Of a DNA stretch of 64,000 nt, positions 52,956 through 62,161 are shown piece after piece. The notes below the pieces were generated by a model. It saw nothing but the letters and a program-made list of their open reading frames with translations, had not been told where the DNA came from and did not search any database. Position numbers and translations under genes: made by a program. The stretch is taken from positions 3,720,001 to 3,784,000 of the forward strand of contig NZ_CP103288.1 in NCBI RefSeq assembly GCF_024758005.1, given 5' to 3'. Positions within the stretch are counted from its first letter, which is position 1. Each line of letters begins with the position of its first letter. The DNA comes from Pseudarthrobacter sp. NS4 (GTDB lineage Bacteria > Actinomycetota > Actinomycetes > Actinomycetales > Micrococcaceae).

Positions 52956-54404
52956 CTATCGCCGGTAAGAGGCGTAGGTGGCCCAGGTGTTACCGGCTTG
53001 TTTGGCGTGCTGTTCGGTGATTTGGGTGCTGTAGCCAAGCGCCTGGGCGACAACTGGAGGAGGCATCGTCAGAACGAGAGCTCGCAGCGTGGCAGTTCTG
53101 GCGCCCAGGAGGTGGATGCCGCTTTCACGGAGCTTTTTCATGAGATGGCCGGGATGAAGGTGCTGGCCGGGGCGGTATCCGGGAAAGAGCCACGGAGAGG
53201 CGCGGTTGGCGGCGGTGTTCATGTTCGGCCGGTCGGCGAGGTGTTGTTGAAGGATTTCGTCGAAGGGGTGGGGAACCGGGACTGGCTGGTCCTCGAAGAC
53301 GATGACGGTTTCACCGTCGTCGGTGCGGCTGATTTGCTCGCATCGCATGCTGGCGATACGTGTCAGTGGTTGGGCGTAGAGGAGCAGCAGGACTGCTGCG
53401 GCGCGGTGATGGAGTGGGATGTTCTGGTTCTCGAGGGTTTCGCGGAGCAGTCTGAGCCGTTCGTTCTGGTCAAGGACGGGACGGGAATTGGCTTTGCGGT
53501 AGGGGAAGTCGACGCGGGGAAGGTGCTGGTTCCGGACTGCCCAGCGCACGAAAGTTCTGGCAGTGCTGCGCGTTGTCGGTCCCGTGGCGATCCAGTGGTC
53601 GATGTCTTCCTGCCGGCATTGGGTGGGCAGTTTCCCTCGTTCTGAGAGATGCCGGAGGAAGTCCCTGGCTACGGAGACATCTTGTTTGGCTGCGCGGGCG
53701 GTGCCCCAGTTCAGTTCTCCGGCGACGGAGAGTTGGCGCATCCGGCGCAGGTGGTGCCAGGTGGCGAACTGTTTGATCAGGGCGTGGTGATCCGGGTCCA
53801 TGAGTTCGGCCAGGATCCGGTCCAGCCAGGCCTCGAAGTTCAGTAGGTTCCGGTCGATGGGCTCCAGAAGTCCGTGCTCGATGAAGAGCTCCCGCAGGTG
53901 CATCGCCGTCCGCGGCGACTCGTGGTCATCGAAGGTGGTGTGGGCCAGCGGCCGGGCGCCGGTGGCGATGGAGGACAGCAGATCGCGGACGTCCGGGTTG
54001 CGCAGCCACGTCAGCGCGCTGCGGGGATGGGGCTGGGCGCTGATTCCCTCGTGCAGGGGTTTGAGGGGTTCAGACACGGTCCCGGTGCCATCGTCGAGGA
54101 GGTCGGCCAGGTGATCTTGCAGGCAGCAGCGGGCGCACCGCCGGGCCCGGTAGGGTTCTTCCTCGGCGGAACATTGGGTGCAGTGGAAGTCGGCCGGGAT
54201 ACCGGCGCAGTCGACACAGACCGGGGATCCGGTGTCGTCCAGGCCGGGCAGGAGCCTTTCAGTCCCGCAGCCGGGACAGGTCCCGTGCGTCCGGGCAGCG
54301 CGCTGGTAGCAGAGCCGACAGACCCGCCCCTCGGGCCATTTCGCCCCAAGCCTGGCGGCTGGTTTCCTGCAGCGGGCGCATAGCTTCTCGTCCGGGGTCA
54401 GCAT
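52956..54404 (-). CDS. Zinc-ribbon tyrosine-recombinase-like protein with degenerate active site
   Basis: A 482-residue protein. Residues 8-105 have up to five CxxC knuckles (CARCRKPA, CRLC, CPGCGTE, CVDC, CTQC, CARCC). Residues 190-480 follow a phage-integrase layout: an N-terminal SAM-like helical domain, then LTRIASMRCEQI with the first catalytic Arg, TATLRALVLTMPPPVVAQAL where HxxR has become TxxR, GYST where the second His has become Tyr, and a terminal TYASYRR. Two catalytic positions are therefore changed. It is the third gene of a coupled trio (1-bp overlap with the HTH gene) and probably acts as partner or target selector of the intact recombinase. Confidence 0.78.
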   Translation of the reverse strand: MLTPDEKLCARCRKPAARLGAKWPEGRVCRLCYQRAARTHGTCPGCGTERLLPGLDDTGSPVCVDCAGIPADFHCTQCSAEEEPYRARRCARCCLQDHLADLLDDGTGTVSEPLKPLHEGISAQPHPRSALTWLRNPDVRDLLSSIATGARPLAHTTFDDHESPRTAMHLRELFIEHGLLEPIDRNLLNFEAWLDRILAELMDPDHHALIKQFATWHHLRRMRQLSVAGELNWGTARAAKQDVSVARDFLRHLSERGKLPTQCRQEDIDHWIATGPTTRSTARTFVRWAVRNQHLPRVDFPYRKANSRPVLDQNERLRLLRETLENQNIPLHHRAAAVLLLLYAQPLTRIASMRCEQISRTDDGETVIVFEDQPVPVPHPFDEILQQHLADRPNMNTAANRASPWLFPGYRPGQHLHPGHLMKKLRESGIHLLGARTATLRALVLTMPPPVVAQALGYSTQITEQHAKQAGNTWATYASYRR

Positions 54405-54751
54405 TACTCTGCGGGGCGGACGCGGGCGCGTTTGGGCCGGATCGTCGTGTTCAGATCAACGACTTTCGGGCCGTTCGATGCGAGACCGTTCACGATATTT
54501 TTCCGCTGGGCTGTGGCAACGGTATGGAACTGGCATAAATCCTCGACCGTGCAGTTGAGGGCGTCGCAGAGGGCGCCGAGCAGGGTCATGGACATGCGTT
54601 CGGGTTTTTGTCCGACGAGCCGGTAGATCTGTGAGGGGGAGAGGTCGATGCCGCGTTCGACGAGCAGGGGAATGAGGTCGGAGATGTTGAACAGTCCGCG
54701 TGCGGCCATGATTTCGCGCAGCCGCCAGGAGTATTCGATGTGCTTTTTCAT
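54404..54751 (-). CDS. XRE-like helix-turn-helix protein of the recombinase trio
   Basis: A 115-residue protein with an N-terminal HTH: YSWRLREIMAARGLFNISDL, LVERGIDLSPSQIYRLVGQK and MTLLGALCDALNCTVEDL, the Cro/C1-type pattern that ends in a DLC/DLx cap. The basic C-terminus (RPKRARVRP) could bind DNA. It begins at 54751, overlapping the recombinase stop by 4 bp (ATGA), and its own stop overlaps the next start by one base. Likely a regulator or directionality factor of the element. Confidence 0.8.
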   Translation of the reverse strand: MKKHIEYSWRLREIMAARGLFNISDLIPLLVERGIDLSPSQIYRLVGQKPERMSMTLLGALCDALNCTVEDLCQFHTVATAQRKNIVNGLASNGPKVVDLNTTIRPKRARVRPAE

Positions 54752-55893
54752 AGTGCGTTCCTCTGGTCGGTGCCGGTGGCTTCTGCGGCCATCTTGGTCA
54801 TGGCCGCCCGCAGGGTGCGGGTGCGGTAATCGGAGGAGACACCGGTGTAGAGGGCGGTGGTGGAGGAGTGTTCGTGCCCGACCTGTTGCTGGACGAACAG
54901 GGCGTCGTAGCCGTCCTCGATCAGGTGGGTGACGTAGGAGCGGCGCAGGGAGTGGAAATCGATGCCGTCCGCGAGTCCGAGCCCGGTCCGTAGCAGAGTG
55001 AATTCCCGGGTGAGTGAGTCGGCGCTGACCCTGCCGCTGCGCTCGGTGGGCCAAAGGGATGCGTGTTCCTCGCCGGTTCCGGGTGGCCGGACCTCCTCGA
55101 TCCATTGCCTCAGGCAGTCCACGGCCCAGCCGGTGTGGGGGACTGTCAGGACGCTGCGGCGTTTGGGAGGTGAGCCGCGCATGGCTTTGCCGTGCCGGAC
55201 GTAAAGAACGCCGTATCCGCCGAACTCGGCTGCGTGCGGGTTGGTTCCGAAGTCGGTCAGTTCGAGCATGCGCACCTCGTTGCGCCGAAGGCCCCAGGCG
55301 TAGGCGACTTTGATGGTCGTGGCCATGCGGAACGCTGAGATCCAGCCTTTGCGCCCCTGCTTGAGGGCGTGATCGACCCGGTCATCGGCGTAGTCGAACA
55401 GGTCCTGCAGCTCGTCCCTGGTCAGCGGTCGCTTGCGGGGGCGGGCGGATGCTTCCTGAACATGCGCGGCGGTGTTCCACTCGTGGCAGACCTGGACCGG
55501 GTGGGTGCCGAACCGCTCCATGCATTCCTGCTCCCAGCCGTAGGCCGGATCGGTCAGATAGCCCAGGAACAGGCGGAGGGCGTTCTGGTATGCCAGCAGC
55601 GTTGAATGGCTCGCGGAGCGGACGGCACGCAGCTCCATGAAGAACTCATCGACATCACCCACGGTCCAGGACCAGGGATCTTCGCCCGTGAAGGAGCGGA
55701 AACGCTGGATGACCTGCTCCCGGCGCGCGATCGTCGTGAAGGCAAGGTTCCGGCTCAACTGCTGATTGCGCCACCCGTCCAGCATCGCCTGGAACACCTG
55801 CTCGGCAGGGTTGAACAGCGCCACGTCCCGGGCGATTTGCTGCCTGGCCGTTCCGGCGGGTCCGGGCTGTCTGCCCACATTTTGTCCTCGCAT
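54748..55893 (-). CDS. Tyrosine recombinase / integrase (XerD-like)
   Basis: A 381-residue site-specific recombinase with a complete active site: first Arg in LRRNEVRMLEL, the beta-hairpin Lys probably in VRHGKAMRG, HSLRRSYVTHLIEDG providing HxxR, VGHEHSSTTALYTGV with the second His and the nucleophile Tyr. The N-terminal SAM-like domain spans about 30-150. First gene of a minus-strand trio. The ATG at 55893 follows a region with a TTCGCA-N5-TGCGAA palindrome that could be its core site or the operator of the HTH protein. Trios of recombinase, small HTH and zinc-ribbon recombinase recur in Actinobacteria. Confidence 0.88.
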   Translation of the reverse strand: MRGQNVGRQPGPAGTARQQIARDVALFNPAEQVFQAMLDGWRNQQLSRNLAFTTIARREQVIQRFRSFTGEDPWSWTVGDVDEFFMELRAVRSASHSTLLAYQNALRLFLGYLTDPAYGWEQECMERFGTHPVQVCHEWNTAAHVQEASARPRKRPLTRDELQDLFDYADDRVDHALKQGRKGWISAFRMATTIKVAYAWGLRRNEVRMLELTDFGTNPHAAEFGGYGVLYVRHGKAMRGSPPKRRSVLTVPHTGWAVDCLRQWIEEVRPPGTGEEHASLWPTERSGRVSADSLTREFTLLRTGLGLADGIDFHSLRRSYVTHLIEDGYDALFVQQQVGHEHSSTTALYTGVSSDYRTRTLRAAMTKMAAEATGTDQRNAL

Positions 55894-55906
55894 AACACGC
55901 GATACT

Positions 55907-55923
55907 TTCGCATATTCTGCGAA
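55907..55923. repeat. Palindrome TTCGCA-N5-TGCGAA, copy 1
   Basis: Perfect 6-bp arms around a 5-bp spacer (tattc), 14 bp in front of the tyrosine recombinase gene. Arm and spacer size suit a tyrosine-recombinase core site or an HTH-protein operator. A second copy with the same spacing is at 56096. Confidence 0.5.
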
Positions 55924-56095
55924 TCAACAGCAAAACGGCCTGTAACTGCGGGGATTTTTCATTCGTGCTGTCCGCCCACGTCACGCTGATTTAGCTCCGG
56001 TAACGTGCTGCCGTCGGCTCTAAAGAGCCCGAAAACATAAGGAATCCCGGGGGCAGCCGGTTGTCGGCAGGGCAGCGGTATCAAAGTCCGTCGAA

Positions 56096-56112
56096 TTCGC
56101 ACCAGATGCGAT
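56096..56112. repeat. Palindrome TTCGCA-N5-TGCGAT, copy 2
   Basis: Same left arm and same 5-bp spacing as copy 1, with one mismatch in the right arm and a different spacer (ccaga). It lies 40 bp from the IS30 fragment, at the probable right edge of the recombinase element. Confidence 0.45.
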
Positions 56113-56151
56113 TCGCCGGGTTCCTCCGAACATAATCATCATTATCGGCGT

Positions 56152-56475
56152 TCAAGTAGGACGAGTAGAAACAGATGAGAGAACCCGTCCCAGCGTGCGG
56201 TCGGCAATGAACACCCGTTCATCTTCAGACAGATATCGCGCAGACATCGTTGGTACTGGCACCACAACCCGGGGCGGGTAGAGCATCTGCCTGCTCAAAG
56301 CGCCGACGCCCTTGCGACCGCTCAACCACCGGTCACCTGTGTTCCGGTGAATCTCGAGGATTCTGTGGGCTTCCGAGTTTGAATGTCCCTGTTGCATGAG
56401 CTGAACGTATCGCTCGCGCTTCTCCGTCAGCCCCGAGGGGCACATCTTCCGCGTGCCGCATCGTGAACGTCCCAC
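56152..56475 (-). pseudogene. 5' fragment of an IS30-family transposase
   Basis: The 107-codon frame opens as actinobacterial IS30 transposases do: GTRKMCPSGLTEKRERYVQL, then MQQGHSNSEAHRILEIHRNT with the N-terminal HTH, and SARYLSEDERVFIAD. Homology is lost right after that, at about 56200, and no DDE catalytic core follows. It is therefore an N-terminal remnant, cut by an insertion or deletion next to the recombinase element. Confidence 0.8.
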
Positions 56476-56703
56476 AAAAGCACCACTTCCAGTCAGGTGT
56501 TGCGACGCTAACGAGAAAGCACATCGGTTACGCCGCTAAGCAGTGCACCGATGATGTGGCCGCTGAATCCGAGCATGGTGTCCTCGCTTCTCCGCTGGGC
56601 GGTTCTTCGTTGCCGATCGATCTGCTGGCTTCTATGCAGGCAACGCTGTGACGGAGCAAGGGCAATTGGGCGCACCCGCACTCCGCCCTACCAACTGCCC
56701 CGG

Positions 56704-58533
56704 TCAGACGGCCGGATCCGCCTCGCTTTTGGCTGCCCTGGCTGATTTCAACCTCCTGATCGCATATGTAAGGGCACATCCGCCGAGGAGCATTCCCAGG
56801 ACCATGGCCGCAAGAGTGCCGTTCGCTTCAGGGGTCTCCTTGGCTTCCGCGGCGTCGGCTGATGCGGTGACAGCGGCAATGTGGGCCGCACTCTGTGATG
56901 TCCGACTGGGGGTCGGCTGGATAACAGGTGTTACTTCTTCTGCAGTCTCCACAGGTGCGCTGGCTTCAGGTTCAGCCGGCGCTGTCTCCCCTTTCACAGC
57001 GGCAGGGACGTGTGGGGCGGATGCGGCTGCGACCTGTTCGGCGGGAGCGCCGGCTTGTGCAGAGGCCGGCTCACCGGCTCCCGGGGGCGGGCCGACTGCA
57101 ACCGGCGCAGGAGCCACATCGGCAACTGGCGGACCTGCAGGAGGTACTTTGGAGGTGTCTGTGGCTGGAACCGTCGCCGGCGCTTCAACACTCGCGGGAG
57201 CTTCAATTGCGGTTACAGCGGGGACCGGAGCTTCGGCAACGCCCATGGCTGGCTCAGTGGCAGTTGGGTCAACAGAAGTTGCCGATCCCTTCAGCCCGCA
57301 ATGCGTGCCTATCCCGGACCATGCATCGCCAAGTTTGAGATTGGCGCAGGACGGGTGGTTAAGGGCGGGGCCGGGAATGAACAGCAACCTGTTTGGGGTT
57401 GGGCCCTTAATGGCGCTGACTACACCGGTCGTTGCGTTGACAATCATTGCCTGGTGCACCTGGGCCGGAGACAGCGACCGGTCGCGGGAGAGCAGGACTG
57501 CGGCGGCGCCGGCAACGTGGGGAGCAGCCATCGAGGTGCCATCCAGGGTGTTGTATCCGGTGGGGGCATTGGTCCAGGCAGACCGGATCCACACTCCCGG
57601 CGCGTGAAGATCAACGCAGGAACCGTAGTTGGACCATGATGCCTGGGCGTCGTTGATATTGGTCGCAGCAACAGTGATGGCGGTGGGCACCCGGGCGGGG
57701 GAAGCCCAGCAGGCATCAACACCGTCGTTTCCCGCTGCCGCCACTACTGTGATGCCGTCATTCACTGCACCTTGAACGGCCTGGTCAAAGGACCAGTTGG
57801 TGAAGCCACCGATGCTCAGGTTCATTACGGCCGGCTGACCGGCAGGGTGATGAGCCACCGCCCAGTCGATTCCGGCCATGACCGTTGAGGACCAGCCGCT
57901 GCCGTTGCAGTCGAGGACCCGGACCGGGATGATGTTCGCCTTCTTCGCAACGCCATACGTTGTTCCGGCAACACTCCCCGCAACATGCGTCCCATGTCCG
58001 GCGCAGTCGTTGGCGGCACGGCCGTCATGAATACCCCACCAGCTCGTGGGCACCCGGCCGGCAAAGTCTGTGTGGGAAAAGTTCAACCCTGAGTCGACCA
58101 CGTAGACGTTCACGCCGGCGCCCTCGTCGCCAAGGGAGAACAGGCCGTCGCGCCCTGATCGCTGATCGATCCGGTCAATGCCCCAGATGGAGGTGGCCCC
58201 GGAGATCGAAACACGGGTGTCCAGCTCAATTGACGTGACGTCCGCGGATTTCCCCAGGGTCTCTATCTCCTCTGGCGACGCCACAACCACAGACGCCTGC
58301 ATGGTGTGGGTAAGGGTTTCCTTGACTTCTATGCCCTGCTGCTTCAGGGACTGGGTCTCCGCTTCCGCGTTCACCTCGCTGCCGTATTTCACAATGTATC
58401 GCTGATCCCCGCCGGACAGTGAGTCGCTCAGAGATGGTGTTTCCGCAGCCGCGGCTGCCATGACGGGAACCACCACTCCGGAGGCAGCCAGAAGGAAGCC
58501 GGCCAGGATGATGCCGGTGAGGCGCTGTTTCAT
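56704..58533 (-). CDS. Secreted subtilisin-like serine protease (S8) with C-terminal membrane anchor
   Basis: A 609-residue exported protease. Signal peptide [21 protein letters not shown]9-type inhibitor propeptide (about 35-120, RYIVKYGSE at its start), then the proteinase K-like catalytic domain: Asp in VYVVDSGLN, His in [13 protein letters not shown], oxyanion Asn in AAAGNDGV and Ser in [16 protein letters not shown] Cys-rich segment is followed by a long Ala/Pro/Val/Glu-rich low-complexity linker (about 440-560) and a final hydrophobic helix ([18 protein letters not shown]) with a basic tail. No LPXTG motif is seen, so it should remain membrane-held at the surface. The start at 58533 gives a clean signal peptide; the frame is open further upstream. 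Confidence 0.88.
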   Translation of the reverse strand: MKQRLTGIILAGFLLAASGVVVPVMAAAAAETPSLSDSLSGGDQRYIVKYGSEVNAEAETQSLKQQGIEVKETLTHTMQASVVVASPEEIETLGKSADVTSIELDTRVSISGATSIWGIDRIDQRSGRDGLFSLGDEGAGVNVYVVDSGLNFSHTDFAGRVPTSWWGIHDGRAANDCAGHGTHVAGSVAGTTYGVAKKANIIPVRVLDCNGSGWSSTVMAGIDWAVAHHPAGQPAVMNLSIGGFTNWSFDQAVQGAVNDGITVVAAAGNDGVDACWASPARVPTAITVAATNINDAQASWSNYGSCVDLHAPGVWIRSAWTNAPTGYNTLDGTSMAAPHVAGAAAVLLSRDRSLSPAQVHQAMIVNATTGVVSAIKGPTPNRLLFIPGPALNHPSCANLKLGDAWSGIGTHCGLKGSATSVDPTATEPAMGVAEAPVPAVTAIEAPASVEAPATVPATDTSKVPPAGPPVADVAPAPVAVGPPPGAGEPASAQAGAPAEQVAAASAPHVPAAVKGETAPAEPEASAPVETAEEVTPVIQPTPSRTSQSAAHIAAVTASADAAEAKETPEANGTLAAMVLGMLLGGCALTYAIRRLKSARAAKSEADPAV

Positions 58534-58751
58534 AGGTGCTTTCTGTCGATCGGCTGCTGGGAGGGCTGTCCCGTCACCGGTGCGGCCTTGATACGGTTCA
58601 CGGCTATATGTACGGCGCAGTACCGACAGGTCATCGCAGGTCAACCGTGATTTCGATTCCTGATTCCTGAATCCCCGGGTCTGGGACCGGCGGGCGCCGA
58701 TCCCGGAAGCCCAGGCAGGCTGCCGCTGATGAGCGCTCTGCGGCAGCAGGG

Positions 58752-60008
58752 TTATTTGCGGGCAGCCAGTGCCTGTTTGAGTGCTTCAGCGGATGTTGTG
58801 CTGCTGTTGATGCGCCAGTCGGTTTCCTTGTTGAAGTGAAACCAGGTCACGGCTGTGACATCACCCTGGGAGGCGAGGTAGCTGATGAGTGCGGTGTTCC
58901 ACTCCGCCTTGGAGCCGCCTTGTTCGGCGGAGGAGGTTTCGGCGATGAGGATCTGCTTTCCAGGTGCGAGGGTGCGGAGCTGGGAGAGCCCGTCCCCGAA
59001 GAGCTGGGACGGGGTAACCCAGGTGCTCCAGGACGCGGCGGTGCCCCAGTTGTAACCGTCCAGCGCTACAGCGTCCACGTAGGTGCTTCCGGGGTAGAGG
59101 CCGGTCAGGGGTGTTGATCCCCAGTAGGGGACATTGGGGTTCCAGACCCAGGTGATGTTGGAGGCACCCTCGGCAGTGAGGACGTCGTGCACGTGTCGCC
59201 ACGCGGCCACATAGTCGCCTGAGCTGTTCCCGTTGACCTGCTCGGACCACGGGTACCAGTTGCCGTTCATCTCGTGCCCGAACCGCAGCAGTACCGGGTG
59301 GCCCCAGCTGGCCAGGGACTGGCCCCACTGGCGCAGGTACGGGTCGAAGTCCCCGGCGGTAATCCGGTCCAAGGCGTACGCCGGCTGTGATGTCCCGCCA
59401 CCCCAGGCCCACGGCTCCCAGGTCAGCAGGGTGAGCGCGCTGCGGGCGCGGACCGCGTCCAGTTCCTTTAGCGGCGGTGCCTGGTTGAAGTCCTTGTACG
59501 AAAGGATGATCGAAGGCGCCTCACCTGCCAGGGCTGTGACTTCATCCAGCTCGGACCCTGCCATCGGCCCGCCGGGGGTCCCCACGCCAAACCTCAAGGC
59601 CGCGGTGCTCGGTGTTGTGGTGCTTGTTGAACCGTCAGTGACGACGGGATCGGTTTCTTCTTCCGTGGCCGAAGGTGAGTAGGTGACGGTAAAGGAAGCT
59701 GAAGCGCTGGCGGTTGCCGTAGCGGCACGGACGGTGATGGTCGGATCAGCCGTTTCGGGCATCACGACCTCGGCGGTGAAGTACCCGGAGGCGCTGGTCT
59801 TGAACGGGGCGCTGGCGGTGCCCGCACTGACGGTTCCGGAAGTCTTCTTCGGGAACCCTGTGCCAGTCACTTTCACGGACGTCCCTACTGGGCCGGTGTC
59901 CGGGCTGAGGGTGATCGCCGGGTTCGCAGCATGCGCCGGTGCCGCGCTGAGGGGCAGAACCCATGCCAGCAACACCACTAAACACAGCACGTACCTGAAC
60001 AGTCTCAT
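58752..60008 (-). CDS. Secreted GH26-like glycoside hydrolase with N-terminal Ig-like domain
   Basis: A 418-residue secreted enzyme. Signal peptide MRLFRYVLCLVVLLAWVLPL ending in AHA, an Ig/IPT-like domain (about 28-115: ITLSPDTGPVGTSVKVTGTG), a Ser/Thr-rich linker, and a catalytic (beta/alpha)8 barrel of the GH26 type. The acid/base Glu is in LLRFGHEMNGNWYPW and the nucleophile Glu in ILIAETSSAEQGG; WVWNPNVPYWG is also typical. Beta-mannan or a mixed-linkage glucan is the likely substrate. I start at the ATG at 60008 (GGGGA upstream), which gives an ideal signal peptide; the frame extends to 60074. Confidence 0.82.
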   Translation of the reverse strand: MRLFRYVLCLVVLLAWVLPLSAAPAHAANPAITLSPDTGPVGTSVKVTGTGFPKKTSGTVSAGTASAPFKTSASGYFTAEVVMPETADPTITVRAATATASASASFTVTYSPSATEEETDPVVTDGSTSTTTPSTAALRFGVGTPGGPMAGSELDEVTALAGEAPSIILSYKDFNQAPPLKELDAVRARSALTLLTWEPWAWGGGTSQPAYALDRITAGDFDPYLRQWGQSLASWGHPVLLRFGHEMNGNWYPWSEQVNGNSSGDYVAAWRHVHDVLTAEGASNITWVWNPNVPYWGSTPLTGLYPGSTYVDAVALDGYNWGTAASWSTWVTPSQLFGDGLSQLRTLAPGKQILIAETSSAEQGGSKAEWNTALISYLASQGDVTAVTWFHFNKETDWRINSSTTSAEALKQALAARK

Positions 60009-60681
60009 CCAAAATCCCCATCTTTCATTCGCCATGAGCGGCACCTGCTGACATGCGGAAGCACGGCCTGCCAAGGAAGGAGACCGGCTCGAACACCCCC
60101 TTCCAATTCTCTGCGTTGGGGTCGTTCCCCTGCGGCGGATTTGCGCAGGATTCGCCTAGTATTCCCCCACCAACCACATCGTCAGGCCCACGCGAACACC
60201 GCAGAGCGGCTCCCCGAGATCACAGCCTCCGCACAATGGATGCGGAACTGGGCCGATCGGCCCAACGTGCCCAAACAAGAGCATGCCTAGTTCGGGCAGC
60301 CTGACGGAATATCAATTATCGGCGTTACGGGAAGGGCCGATGATCTCCTGAGCCAACCTCTACAGCGGGCAACACTTTTCTCGAATGCCTTAGCCGTCAT
60401 TGGACGAGGAAACAGGGCATCTGTTCCAGGTTTCGGGCGGCTGCCAACCGTCCGTCGAACAGGTCGCTCGTGTTGGAGAAAAGGGAATTACCTTTTAGGA
60501 AAGTGAAGACGCGTTTGTACCGGCTGGGTAATTGTCCGGAACCTTTAGCCGGTCGCGGCCCACGCAATCGCTGCCAGCCCTTCCTTCAATCTGTGCGCAA
60601 ACGGAAAGAGGTCATGCAGCCAAGGGACCTGCCGGGGGTGAAAGTCGCCCTGGCACAGGTGATTGGGATATAAGGCGAGAG
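60009..60681. other. 673-bp stretch without a gene
   Basis: Open frames here are short and lack actinobacterial codon bias or motifs. The left end holds the GH26 promoter. An atcggc/gccgat inverted repeat lies at about 60317-60340. The sequence from 60360 to 60660 is more AT-rich than its surroundings and could be degraded DNA. I see no RNA gene, IS end or riboswitch. Confidence 0.4.
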
Positions 60682-61548
60682 CTAAACCGTCGTTGCTTTG
60701 CTAATGATTTCGTCGAGGACAGGCGTCAGGAAGGTGCGGAACAGCGGGTAATTCTCCGCCATGGGAAAGTGGCCGATGCCGGGCATTCGTCCTCCCCGGG
60801 CACCGGGGATGGCGGCGATGGCTTGCTCAGTATCCTCTGGTGTGCAGGCATGGTCGTACTCGCCAGTCAGGAGGTACACGGGGCAACGAGCCGTATCGAT
60901 GGTGGAGGCGGTTTCCCTCAGGTCAAAGTCCTGCGCGTAGAAATACGTGTCACCTCTATAGATTCCGGGGCCGCCCTGGCTATAGATCCACCAAACTTCG
61001 CGACGGGACTCTTCCGGGCTGTGGGGCGACATCAGACTGTGGGTCCACGTCGGTACAATCTGTTGGGCGTTTAGGTCTGTTCGCACGGGCCAGTCGTGGA
61101 ACCGACCTTCGACCTTCATGGCGCCGGATAGTCCCAGAACCGCCCGCCATCGATCGGGGCTGCGGCGCGCCAGTTCAATGGCAAGCGAGCCTGCCATTGA
61201 GCAGCCGACCACAATGGGCGTCTCCAGTTCCAAGGCTGCGCAGAAGTCTTCGACAAGGGACGCGTAGACGTCCGTAGTCAGGAGATACTCATCTTTCCAC
61301 CAGCCCGCTGGTGGAAGCGACTTTCCGTGCCATGGGAGATCAAAGACGACGACCCGGAATCGGGAGGTCAGGTCTTCGTCGGCCAGCATATGGCGGAACT
61401 GCCGGGAGTCGGCACCGGCGGTGTGGAGTCCGAGGATCACGGGGCCGCTGCCGGCCTCCTCAAAGTAGACCCTGTAGGTCACGTCCTGAGAGGTAAACCT
61501 GACGTAGCGGCCAGTGATCGGTTCAAGGTAGACGTCAGGTTGTGGCAT
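60682..61548 (-). CDS. Alpha/beta hydrolase
   Basis: A 288-residue soluble hydrolase. Oxyanion HTAGADSRQF, nucleophile Ser in VVGCSMAGSLAIELA (GCSMAG), Asp in LLTGEYDHACTPED and His in GIGHFPMAENY make the triad. An NxxPxxxx-like cap separates strands 6 and 7. The start at 61548 overlaps the upstream gene by 14 bp; codons further upstream belong to the neighbour's other frame. Related to esterases, haloperoxidase-like and C-C bond hydrolases; the substrate is unknown. Second gene of a GntR-linked pair. Confidence 0.82.
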   Translation of the reverse strand: MPQPDVYLEPITGRYVRFTSQDVTYRVYFEEAGSGPVILGLHTAGADSRQFRHMLADEDLTSRFRVVVFDLPWHGKSLPPAGWWKDEYLLTTDVYASLVEDFCAALELETPIVVGCSMAGSLAIELARRSPDRWRAVLGLSGAMKVEGRFHDWPVRTDLNAQQIVPTWTHSLMSPHSPEESRREVWWIYSQGGPGIYRGDTYFYAQDFDLRETASTIDTARCPVYLLTGEYDHACTPEDTEQAIAAIPGARGGRMPGIGHFPMAENYPLFRTFLTPVLDEIISKATTV

Positions 61549-61921
61549 TTGCTTTTCCGATCTCAACGAGGCGGGTGATGACGCGCAGGTGGCGGAGAAG
61601 GCCGTCGTAGCCGGCAACGACTACCAGCCCGTCTGGTGCCTTCAGGAGGGCTAGAAGGTCGTGGCGGCGCGGGGCGGCATTCGCATCAAAAAGCTCCACC
61701 CAAGCGGCGGCGCTTCCTTGGAGGTGGATGAAGTCCTCTTGCGTACCAGGGGCGGGTTTTCCTGGTGTGAGCACCCCTGCCGTGTAGACATAATCGGCCT
61801 GGTAGCCGTCCCTCGATTCCAGTCTTAAACCGAACCGGGACATCCGGCCGATGTGGTGGTTTTCAGGGTCTGCGTTGACCGCAGACGCCCAGTGAGAGCC
61901 CCAAGCGTCAGTGATGCTCAA
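61535..61921 (-). CDS. Small conserved protein, SCP2-like fold suspected
   Basis: A 128-residue soluble protein that I cannot name with certainty. Alternating strands (FGLRLESRDGYQADYVYTAG), a DFIHLQGSAAAWVELFD block and a short C-terminal helix (LLRHLRVITRLVEI) recall sterol-carrier-protein-2-like ligand-binding proteins, where the IxGsxxxW pattern lines the pocket. It is translated together with the alpha/beta hydrolase and probably binds or shuttles its substrate. The promoter region just upstream holds a GntR-like operator. Confidence 0.55.
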   Translation of the reverse strand: MSITDAWGSHWASAVNADPENHHIGRMSRFGLRLESRDGYQADYVYTAGVLTPGKPAPGTQEDFIHLQGSAAAWVELFDANAAPRRHDLLALLKAPDGLVVVAGYDGLLRHLRVITRLVEIGKANATT

Positions 61922-62005
61922 TGTTGTGCGTCCTTTGCTGGCAGTGCCCCTGCAGGTGCGGACCCTTCAGTTGGCATAGTCGTTGGAGTGCAGATACCGG
62001 CTCAC

Positions 62006-62027
62006 AATTGGTCCCTACCAACCAATT
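62006..62027. promoter_or_regulatory. Inverted repeat AATTGGT-N8-ACCAATT
   Basis: Perfect 7-bp arms with an 8-bp spacer, about 85 bp before the small-protein start. Likely a second regulatory site of the promoter. Confidence 0.4.
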
Positions 62028-62033
62028 CCGTCT

Positions 62034-62048
62034 TACCGTAATACCGTA
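62034..62048. promoter_or_regulatory. GntR operator candidate, TACGGTATTAC motif, site 1
   Basis: On the minus strand this reads TACGGTATTACGGTA, an 11-bp exact match (62038-62048) to the site at 62924-62934 on the plus strand. It lies 113 bp upstream of the 61535-61921 gene, the first gene of the pair. Confidence 0.55.
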
Positions 62049-62161
62049 ACTGGTGAGTTTAGGGATAGATGTAATGCAGATCAATATTGAAACCGGCACG
62101 GGTCGGGCGCCGCGACTCTGAGCCCGGCGGGTAACGGGCTTGCCTCGGCGGGCAGGCAGGG

